From: Desulfoluna spongiiphila
Lineage (GTDB): Bacteria; Desulfobacterota; Desulfobacteria; Desulfobacterales; Desulfolunaceae
Length of the DNA stretch: 64,000 bases
Reading direction: 5' to 3'
NCBI RefSeq assembly: GCF_900101345.1
Contig: NZ_FMUX01000020.1
Location: 62,001-126,000 of the forward strand
Shown here: positions 57,637 through 64,000 of the stretch, piece by piece
Numbering within the stretch: the stretch's first letter is position 1
Layout: each line of letters starts with the position of its first letter
The notes under the pieces: generated by a model
Database searches by the model: none
What the model saw: only the letters and a program-made list of their open reading frames with translations
What the model was told of the DNA's origin: nothing
Program-made: the position numbers and the translations under genes

Positions 57637-60183
57637 TTAATTAAACGACGCGGTCAGGCTCAGCCCGGAAAATGCGCTGTACCCGCGAATTCCCATGTAG
57701 TAGGTGCCTGACGCCGGGGTGCTGACGGTGCAGGTTTCGTTGTTGCCCCAGAGGTAGGGGCGGCAGTCGTAGGTGGAGGTATCCGGTTTTGCCCCGAAGA
57801 GGGTGTAGAGGTCGCCGTCCCCGCTGCCGCCGCTGATCTCCATGGTCAGGCTCGATACACCGGCCGGGATGACGATTTTGTAGTAGAGCCAGTCTCCCTG
57901 GGCTGCCGAAAGATTGGTGACGGCAACGCCGTTTTGGAGAACGGGAACGGTGTCGGGGGTCGTAACCGTTACCGATGTCGTGGCCTGGTCCGAAGCGCCG
58001 TCGTCGTCGGTGACGGTAAGGGTGACGAGGTAGGATCCGGCCGCGGCGTAGGTGTGGGCCGGGTTGATGGCGGTGGATGAGGTTCCGTCGCCGAAATCCC
58101 ACTGGCGCGAATCGATGGATCCGTCGCTGTCCTGGCTGGTGTCGGTGAAGGTGGCAGTCAGGTTGGTGACGGCCGTGGAGAACGAGGCCTCAGGGGGCTG
58201 GTTGGCTGAGCCTCCCATGTTTCGGTTGTAGAATTTGGTCTCCAGGTTTTTCCCGGTGACCGCTAGGGTGTACTCCCCGGCCGTGATGGTGTGGGCAATG
58301 GAGACCGCGCCGCTGGCATCGGTGATGGCCTTGAAGAGAGTCCCCTGCTGATAGAGGGCGACCAGGGCCCCCGGTACGGGGCTTCCCCCTGAGGTGACCA
58401 CGCAGTCAAAGGGGGTGTTGGCCTGTGCCGAGGTGGCGGACAGGGACAGGGAAAGGGGCGCTTCCGTGCGCACCTGGAGCGAGGCATCGCCGAAGATGGT
58501 CCAGGTTTTCAGGGTATCCAGGTCCGAAGAGGTTGCGGATTCGGCGTACATAAGGATGAGTCCGTTGAACACAAGGGATCCGAAGGTGGAACGCCCCTCG
58601 GTGGTGGAGGTGCCGCTTCCCGGGTTGGTGGTGTAGTCGTATCCGCCCACCAGCAGGTCGTTCATGTAGTCCTGGCCCCGCATGGGAGGCGTCCAGGGCT
58701 GGTTGATGGTGGCCATCACTGTGGCAACGGCACCGCCCCCGCTTTTTTTCAGCCAGCTTTCGGCGAAACAGTCGCCCCCGTTGTGGAATTCGCCGTTGAC
58801 ACAGGCCACGGAGATAATCACGGGCAGTTGGGAGCCGTTGGTCAGGGAAGAAATATAGCTGTTGCTGAAGCCTGTGGTGCCCCAGGACGTGTGGGAACCG
58901 TGGCCGGTGTAGTTGATGAGGGAGAGCCCGCTGTTGACATACCCGCTGACAGAAGAGGCCGAGCCGTTCTGGTACACTTCGTTTACGGTGGAGTAGGTCG
59001 ACGGAAGCAGCTTGTACTCTTTGATGACGTCCACGTGCTGGTAGTCGGCTTCGCCGTCGTCACCGCTTCCGCTGCCTTCACCGGATCCGATCCCCAGGGC
59101 CGTGGGGTACCAACTGCCTGAGATCTGGGGATTTTTTTCGTAGCCAACGGTCTTATTCACCTGCACCGTGACATCTGAAGCGCTTTGGGCTGAAAACCTG
59201 CCGATGATGAGGTCCGGGTAATAGTCGCTGCCCGCCACGCAGCCCAGCATGGGGTCTGTGGGGGCGTTGGCCGAGGTCCCCAGCTCCGATTTGATGTCGG
59301 CCCAATCCCCCACCAGCTGTACGTAGAGCAGGGACGGGTGGGAAGCGTAGAACTGGGAAATGCTGTTTTTTACCAGGGACCCGGCGGACACCTTCAGGGT
59401 GTGGACGGTGATTCCCTTCTGACGTTTCCACGCCACGTATGGGGCGATGGCCGACGCATCGCGGGGCGTGTGGATCACGAGGAGCTCCCCTGCCTCGCCG
59501 ATGGACCGGGTGGCCGGGGCATAGTTGATGAACATGTCGCGATAGATGGCTTCCATCTCCGGTGCCACGGAGCGCGTCGGCGAACTCAGGGTGTTGGCCC
59601 CTTCCCCGTTTCCCGTGGAGAGGGTGACAATCACCGAGTGGTAGACCTTCAGGATGTTTCTCGCCCCATGGGTTCTGAAGGGATAGACGTGGATGTCCGT
59701 TCCCCGGACGTCCCGCAGGATGTAGGGTTCGGAGGCCGTGGCGACTTTCTCCGGGTACCAGCGGCCCGTGCGTGACGACGGAGCCATTTCGTAAGGGATG
59801 TCGGCCGGTTTCTGGTTGCGGTAGATCACCCCGCGTGAAGGAAGCATGGGGTAGGTGAGGGGGATCTCCGTGGCGCTGCCGGGCTCCACCGAGATACGCA
59901 GGTCTCCGCTTGAAGGAAGGGCCACCGAGGCATGCACGAAGGGAAGCTCTGCAAACCCTTTTTTCTTGGTGGTGACCTTGCCGGGGAACAACACTTCGGT
60001 GTAGGTGGCCCCGCCTTTTTCCACGTGTTTAAGGGTGTAGTCCTCCAGGGTGAACTCCAGGACGATCTCCCGGGGGGTGGATCGGAGAAGGGATACCTCA
60101 AATCCGTCTCCCGCTTGAACAGCCGCAGCGGAAAGCACATACGAGATGATAATCGCGGCAACCATGCCCAATCGTTTTGTCAT
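57637..60183 (-). CDS. Secreted gingipain-like (C25) cysteine protease with PKD and PPC domains
   Basis: 848 residues. Signal peptide (~1-24, ending VQA); N-terminal propeptide-like region (~25-230); C25 catalytic domain with His428 in NYTGHGSHTSWG and Cys461 in SVACVNGEF; a carboxypeptidase-regulatory-like beta domain (~575-650); PKD domain (~668-755, QWDFGDG); C-terminal pre-peptidase PPC domain (~765-848). No type IX secretion sorting domain, so export past the inner membrane is probably Sec, then type II. AAAGGAG before the start. Cleavage specificity is unknown; the S1 pocket residues are not clear from reading. Confidence 0.9.
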   Translation of the reverse strand: MTKRLGMVAAIIISYVLSAAAVQAGDGFEVSLLRSTPREIVLEFTLEDYTLKHVEKGGATYTEVLFPGKVTTKKKGFAELPFVHASVALPSSGDLRISVEPGSATEIPLTYPMLPSRGVIYRNQKPADIPYEMAPSSRTGRWYPEKVATASEPYILRDVRGTDIHVYPFRTHGARNILKVYHSVIVTLSTGNGEGANTLSSPTRSVAPEMEAIYRDMFINYAPATRSIGEAGELLVIHTPRDASAIAPYVAWKRQKGITVHTLKVSAGSLVKNSISQFYASHPSLLYVQLVGDWADIKSELGTSANAPTDPMLGCVAGSDYYPDLIIGRFSAQSASDVTVQVNKTVGYEKNPQISGSWYPTALGIGSGEGSGSGDDGEADYQHVDVIKEYKLLPSTYSTVNEVYQNGSASSVSGYVNSGLSLINYTGHGSHTSWGTTGFSNSYISSLTNGSQLPVIISVACVNGEFHNGGDCFAESWLKKSGGGAVATVMATINQPWTPPMRGQDYMNDLLVGGYDYTTNPGSGTSTTEGRSTFGSLVFNGLILMYAESATSSDLDTLKTWTIFGDASLQVRTEAPLSLSLSATSAQANTPFDCVVTSGGSPVPGALVALYQQGTLFKAITDASGAVSIAHTITAGEYTLAVTGKNLETKFYNRNMGGSANQPPEASFSTAVTNLTATFTDTSQDSDGSIDSRQWDFGDGTSSTAINPAHTYAAAGSYLVTLTVTDDDGASDQATTSVTVTTPDTVPVLQNGVAVTNLSAAQGDWLYYKIVIPAGVSSLTMEISGGSGDGDLYTLFGAKPDTSTYDCRPYLWGNNETCTVSTPASGTYYMGIRGYSAFSGLSLTASFN

Positions 60184-60650
60184 GACATTCTCCTTTGCTT
60201 CAGTTGTGGGTGAGCCCCCTTGTATATTGATAAACGAGGGCTTTGAGGGAACCCTGAAAAAGGAGTACTCCTCTCAGGGATGTATCCGGGAAACAGGATA
60301 AAAGAGTGGCGGATCGCCCACGGGCCGGATTCCAATTGACAGGCAAAACCACTGCGATTTCTGTTGCGATAAATAGTCGTAATAATGTGAGTGAATAAGG
60401 CAGGCAGTTCAAAACCTATGGGCCCTTCAGGTCGGGCCGTGTATTTCGCGAGAGTAAAGTTGACCGTATAGGGATCTATTTCGCCAGTCAAACATTTTGA
60501 TGGCTTGAGTGAAAAGATTTGGATGTTTTATAATTCTGGAAAAATATTCGGTAGGATTATGAGCGTGGGTTGAAAATTCAAGTTACGTTCCGGACGGTTG
60601 AGCGGAACAGAACCTGTTTGGTACCGTGTTTTTTTAACGTTTCCGTGGCG
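60184..60650. other. A+T-rich gap, 467 bp
   Basis: Contains a stem CCCTGA (60252-60257) / TCAGGG (60274-60279) around the palindrome GGAGTACTCC, near the protease start and so possibly in its leader. No gene recognised. Confidence 0.4.
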
Positions 60651-61037
60651 CTAACTTTTCAGGTATCTCTCGAGACACAGGGCTGTCTGTTGAATGGTCT
60701 CCGGTTTGAGGTATAAAAACAGACCGCAGCAGTTCAGGGTGACGGTCAGCCAAAAAAGGGCTCGGAACGTTTTTTTTCTGGTTTTGTGGCGAAGGGATTG
60801 CTGGGCGATGATGGCTCCGGGCCAGCCACCGGCGAGGGCAAGCAGGTGCAGCGTTTTTTCTTGTGTTCGCCACTTGCCGTGTTTTGCGGCGGATTTGTCC
60901 AGGGCATAGGCCAGGAAGGTGGCGCAGCTGGCGCCGAGATAGACGGCCGCTGTGGCTATGGGCGCGCTCCCAAGGCAGGCGGCCAGGGAGATGCCGAGGA
61001 GGAAGGCGGCAGCGGTCGTGGTTCGCAATGTCTCCAT
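60651..61037 (-). CDS. DUF1294 membrane protein
   Basis: 128 residues from ATG 61037 (AAGGA nine bases before); a GTG at 61055 would overlap the previous stop by four bases and is the alternative. Four membrane helices in the DUF1294 pattern (YALDKSAAKHGKWRTQEKTL, then LAGGWPGAIIAQQSLRHKTRK). Function unknown; the family often sits beside cold-shock domains, which is not the case here. Coupled to the upstream methyltransferase gene. Confidence 0.85.
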   Translation of the reverse strand: METLRTTTAAAFLLGISLAACLGSAPIATAAVYLGASCATFLAYALDKSAAKHGKWRTQEKTLHLLALAGGWPGAIIAQQSLRHKTRKKTFRALFWLTVTLNCCGLFLYLKPETIQQTALCLERYLKS

Positions 61038-61051
61038 GTCAAGATTCCTTC

Positions 61052-61705
61052 TCACGGCAACGCCGAGGGCTCTTTTACCCGAAACTCTGTGGTGCCGACT
61101 GCTCTTGCCAGGTCACCGAAGTAGAGGCAGAAGAGCTCGTGGCTGTCTTGCAGGTAGAGGCGTTCAAGCTCATGGGGAGGAAGGCCCTCGAACTCCCGCG
61201 TGTCGATGAACGGTGGCAGCACCATGGCTACGTTTTTGGTTATGGCGAGCATCTTTTCCAGGAGAAGGTCCGCAGGTGGTTCTGTGGTGGCGTTCCGGAA
61301 CCGGTAGATATGCCCGGGGCCGGTGACAGCCCAGTCCGGGTCCATGAACACCGCATCCACCATCGGAAGATCTGCTATGATCCCAGGGTTCAGGATGTCC
61401 CCGGAGACAAAAGAGACCCGCTCTGAAAGGCCTGCCCGCAGGACGTTTTGCATGGCTTTTTCCCGGGTGGGCCCATGGATTTCAACGGTGATCACCCGGG
61501 CCGCCGCCCTGGCAAGGGAGATGGTCGTGAACCCTGCGCCGCTGCATGTCTCCAGGACACGGCTGCCGGAGAACCGCTTCGCAAAATGTGAGGTGAAGCG
61601 TTCATCGATTCCCATGATGAAGGTGCGCTCGTCTGCGGTGTAGTCGTCGCCGAATTTTGTTCTGATGGCTTCCTGGCTGATCATCATATGCATCGGATTT
61701 CCCAT
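61052..61705 (-). CDS. SAM-dependent methyltransferase, TGS1-like
   Basis: 217 residues. Rossmann motif I VLETCSGAGFTTISLA, motif II VITVEIHG, motif IV FMDPDWA. The spacing and MDPDWA resemble the RNA cap guanine-N2 methyltransferase (trimethylguanosine synthase, PF09445) family, whose bacterial members have unknown targets. Met5, Met7 and Met8 are alternative starts. Its stop is 15 bases before the DUF1294 ATG. Confidence 0.8.
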   Translation of the reverse strand: MGNPMHMMISQEAIRTKFGDDYTADERTFIMGIDERFTSHFAKRFSGSRVLETCSGAGFTTISLARAAARVITVEIHGPTREKAMQNVLRAGLSERVSFVSGDILNPGIIADLPMVDAVFMDPDWAVTGPGHIYRFRNATTEPPADLLLEKMLAITKNVAMVLPPFIDTREFEGLPPHELERLYLQDSHELFCLYFGDLARAVGTTEFRVKEPSALP

Positions 61706-61845
61706 GGTATGCGTTTTTTCGAAGATGCGCGAAACAGGCCGGGGGCTAAGCGCTGGGCATCGTAAAATGACTTATTCGATGGGTATCACAGGCAACAAGA
61801 TGAGGTAAAGGGGATTCCTGGGCCAACACATTTAAAAATCCAGTT

Positions 61846-62005
61846 GCCTCCGGCGGGTCGCTTTTTGAAAAAAGCTCCGCAAAACCTTTCCGGTAATAAA
61901 TAGAAAAAGAAGATGGGCTATGCCCTGCTGGGACGAATCCTTAAAAAACAAAACCTGTTTGTCAAACTTTTCAAAAGTTTGGCCCCCGGCAGGGCCGCCG
62001 GAGGC
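61846..62005. repeat. Class II intergenic element, copy 6
   Basis: 160 bp bounded by GCCTCCGGCGG and CCGCCGGAGGC. Left module and right module A match copies 4 and 5, but the long central stem is missing; in its place is an A-rich run and GGGCTATGCCC (61914-61924). It lies between the methyltransferase and S1-protein genes, both on the minus strand. Confidence 0.8.
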
Positions 62006-62134
62006 CAAATTCTAAATGCGTTAACCCTGAAGGGGATTTGTCTGAAGCAAAAGAGGGCGGGCCGGGAGAGGGCAGATGGGGCCCCGCAGGTCTCGAAAAG
62101 GGTGCATGCCGCTCTCCCGGAGCGTATGACGGTA

Positions 62135-62941
62135 TTACCTGTTATCATCCTTGCACGGCAGAGAGAGCTCCAGGCAGATGCGTTCCCGCTCGGCGTCGAT
62201 GCTAAGGACAACGGCATCGATATCATCCCCTTTGGTGAGATGGCAGGCTGCCTCTTCACCGTTTTCGAACGGACTGTCTGAGTAGAACGCCAGGCCGGTA
62301 ACTCCTCCTTTCAAGGTCACAAAAAGGCCGATGTTGCTCACCGATGAGAGGGTGCCCCGGACCCTGTCGCCTTTCTTGTGGGTCTCGGCAAACAGTTTCC
62401 AGGGGTTGGGGTTGCACTGCTTGAGGCTCAAAGAGATGGAGCCCTTGTGCGTGTTGACGTCCAGAACCATGACCTCGATGAGGTCACCCACCTGAACGAC
62501 TTTGCTGGGGTGAATGTTTGTGTTGGTCCAGTCCATCTCGGAGACATAGACAATACCCTCGAACCGGTCTTCGATTTCAACAAAACACCCGTAGTCCACG
62601 ATCCGGGTGACGCGACCATGGACACGGCTTCCTTCCGGGCAGCGTGCGGCAATGTCCTCCCACGGGTTCTCCCCGCATTGTTTGAGACCGAGGGAGATGG
62701 TGCCGCTCTTTGTGTTGACGCGCAGGACCATCACGTCCACAAGGTCCCCCTGGCTGAGCATGTCGGCTGGGCGGAGGGTCTTGTCGGTCCAGTGCAGTTC
62801 CGTGGCGTGGAGCAACCCTTTCACACCGTCTTCTAATTCCACAAGGCATCCGTAGGGCTGCAGTTGGGTGACGCGGCCTTGGACTTTCTGCCCTTCCGGG
62901 TAGCGGAGGGCAATGGCCTCCCATTGATTCTCGTTATTCAT
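62135..62941 (-). CDS. Protein with three S1 RNA-binding domains
   Basis: 268 residues, three S1 domains (about 14-88, 99-173, 184-262). Each starts with a G-x-V/R-x-G-R/T-V/L pattern (VQGRVTQLQPYGCLVELEDG, VHGRVTRIVDYGCFVEIEDR, VRGTLSSVSNIGLFVTLKGG) and the first two end LGLKQCGENPW or LSLKQCNPNPW, the linker seen in ribosomal protein S1. It resembles the central repeats of RpsA but is far shorter and lacks the N-terminal ribosome-binding domains, so it is a stand-alone S1 paralogue, probably binding RNA or ribosomes. AGGAG five bases before ATG. Confidence 0.88.
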   Translation of the reverse strand: MNNENQWEAIALRYPEGQKVQGRVTQLQPYGCLVELEDGVKGLLHATELHWTDKTLRPADMLSQGDLVDVMVLRVNTKSGTISLGLKQCGENPWEDIAARCPEGSRVHGRVTRIVDYGCFVEIEDRFEGIVYVSEMDWTNTNIHPSKVVQVGDLIEVMVLDVNTHKGSISLSLKQCNPNPWKLFAETHKKGDRVRGTLSSVSNIGLFVTLKGGVTGLAFYSDSPFENGEEAACHLTKGDDIDAVVLSIDAERERICLELSLPCKDDNR

Positions 62942-62997
62942 GGGTACTCCTGAAGATGTACGGTGCTGAAAATCGAAGCGGCAACCCGCTTAAAGAT

Positions 62998-63171
62998 GCC
63001 TCCGGCGGCCCTGCCGGGGGCTAAACTTTATAACGACGGGTTTAACAAACAGGTTTTAAAAACAGACTCAGTTTAATCTGAATCAATAGCGAATGTGATT
63101 TTCCCTGAGGAACGAAGGGGAAAGCGCATTCGCAACCTGCTTTCGAGGTGGCACACCTCGCCGCCGGAGGT
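62998..63171 (+). repeat. Class I intergenic element, copy 7
   Basis: 174 bp from GCCTCCGGCGG to CCGCCGGAGGT (last base changed). All class I modules are present, with the AAACTTT/AAAGTTT stem decayed (AAACTTTATAACGACGGGTT) and the CGAGGTG-GCA-CACCTCG hairpin perfect at 63145-63161. The left flank ends TTAAAGAT like copies 1 to 3. It lies between the S1 gene and the last gene. Confidence 0.8.
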
Positions 63172-63200
63172 ATCGTTTTTGTTTATTGTTATTCCCCTCG

Positions 63201-64000
63201 CTACAGGCTGTCGGCCATCTGAGTGGCAAGTTGCGGGAGCAGGTCGTTTGCTACGTCCTTGATGGCCCTTTCGGCGGCAGCCTTTCTGCTGCTCGCGCCG
63301 CCAAGGGCCGTCCCGTGGGCGGAAGCGATGATGCTGCGGCTGGCCGTGTCGTAGGCGGTCACCGACATGCGTGCGCGGTAGACAACGCCTCGGCCGCGCC
63401 TGCCGGAATACTGCACGTCGACTTTTTCAACGACGAGGATCGTTGCCTTGGACCCTGAATCGTTTGTGGGCCTGTCACTATGCTGTCCACGGCTTTGCAC
63501 CTGAAACCCCTTTTTCCTGAAAAGGTCGGCACTCACCGGAGAGAGTATGGAGGTTGCATCGACACCGGCGTCGTTTTCACGGGTGTGGATCTTGAGCTGT
63601 ACACGGGACGTTTCAGGCGTTCTCAACGCATAGGTAAACCGTACCGAAGGCCCGGACAAAACCCCCTCCCACGAGGGGCCGGGCTTTTCACCCAACGCGT
63701 CTTTGATGATGCGGTTCCAGTCCACGGCTACCTCAACCGGGTTGAGGGGCGTTTCGGTGGCGGCCACCTCCAGAATACGGACGGCAGCGTTGCCGCCCGG
63801 TCCGGTGACAGCGGCCTGGGCTTTGCCCGTCGATCCGGGTGAAAAGTTCGCCTTTACCGGCAGGTTGCCCAGGGGTGTGGTGCGATGGACCATGGCCCGG
63901 ACTCGTAATGGCTCGGCAAGTCCGCTGTCCTTTTTGGCGGTCTGCATGTCTCCGCCCAGGCCCATGAGGCTCAGGCTGCCTTTGATCTTTGCCACCTCAT
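63201..64000 (-). CDS. Uncharacterised protein (start outside window)
   Basis: At least 264 residues. The frame stays open to the edge (GAG GTG GCA AAG), so a GTG at 63995 is probably an internal Val and the gene begins beyond 64000. No signal peptide or domain recognised in the visible part. Pattern: a beta-rich middle (VVEKVDVQYSGRRGRGVVYRA) and a C-terminal helix (AAAERAIKDVANDLLPQLATQ) that resembles LPP20- or FlgT-type lipoproteins; this is a weak comparison. Repeated SG/GR turns suggest an envelope protein. Confidence 0.65.
   Translation of the reverse strand, partial: EVAKIKGSLSLMGLGGDMQTAKKDSGLAEPLRVRAMVHRTTPLGNLPVKANFSPGSTGKAQAAVTGPGGNAAVRILEVAATETPLNPVEVAVDWNRIIKDALGEKPGPSWEGVLSGPSVRFTYALRTPETSRVQLKIHTRENDAGVDATSILSPVSADLFRKKGFQVQSRGQHSDRPTNDSGSKATILVVEKVDVQYSGRRGRGVVYRARMSVTAYDTASRSIIASAHGTALGGASSRKAAAERAIKDVANDLLPQLATQMADSL

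Noticed and set aside
14543..63171. CRISPR array formed by the repeated elements
   Set aside because: Copies are far apart and have no regular spacers or leader; no cas genes are present.

Overview
The window looks like chromosome from a mesophilic, Gram-negative, anaerobic deltaproteobacterium (Desulfobacterota, Desulfobacteraceae/Desulfoluna-like). This is inferred from gene content and style, not from a marker gene: high-GC coding sequence, a complete bat operon, Omp85/TamB and RND/TolC genes (two membranes), an orphan hybrid kinase, a sigma-54 activator beside an acetyl/butyryl-CoA transferase, and many copies of structured intergenic repeats whose chance translations contain peptides such as FSKSDPPEA, which I recall from such genomes. 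No rRNA, tRNA, CRISPR array, transposase or integrase was seen.

Layout. 1-5023: 3' part of a bat operon (batA end, a batB-batC fusion, batD, batE), each gene overlapping or abutting the next. 5253-12773: MBL-fold hydrolase, hybrid sensor kinase, a MarR regulator with its MFS exporter, and a CHASE-GGDEF diguanylate cyclase, all on the minus strand. 13217-16111: a lipoprotein, a repeat-rich gap, then a small protein and a DUF4405 membrane protein. 16500-19700: a copper module, with a CsoR operator/promoter, csoR and a three-HMA copA. 19747-25430: dodecin, NhaA, then a CHAT caspase-like protease and a five-motif metallophosphoesterase on one strand. 26026-28950: a NitT/TauT-type ABC importer with a Tat-exported binding protein.

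29336-35921: a four-gene efflux operon, tetR > membrane fusion protein > RND pump > TolC-type channel, with a double operator upstream of tetR. 36088-43226: tamB followed two bases later by an Omp85 protein with seven apparent POTRA domains. 43647-47025: a PAS-PAS-AAA-Fis sigma-54 activator, two matching palindromes exactly 70 bp apart, a textbook -24/-12 promoter and a CoA-transferase gene. 47312-52491: U32 peptidase-family protein, AI-2E family transporter, chromate transporter. 52731-57473: a more A+T-rich accessory stretch with two overlapping lipoprotein genes, a DUF3592 protein, a cyclase/hydrolase pair, and a yefM-yoeB toxin-antitoxin locus whose toxin gene is frameshifted. 57637-63995: secreted gingipain-like C25 protease with PKD and PPC domains, a methyltransferase/DUF1294 pair, a three-S1-domain protein, and a gene cut by the window end.

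The most unusual structure not explained by genes is a family of about 160-220 bp intergenic elements bounded by GCCTCCGGCGG / CCGCCGGAGGC inverted ends. There are two subfamilies, with seven long copies plus fragments here. Copies share modules, keep stems while changing their sequence, and occur only between genes.
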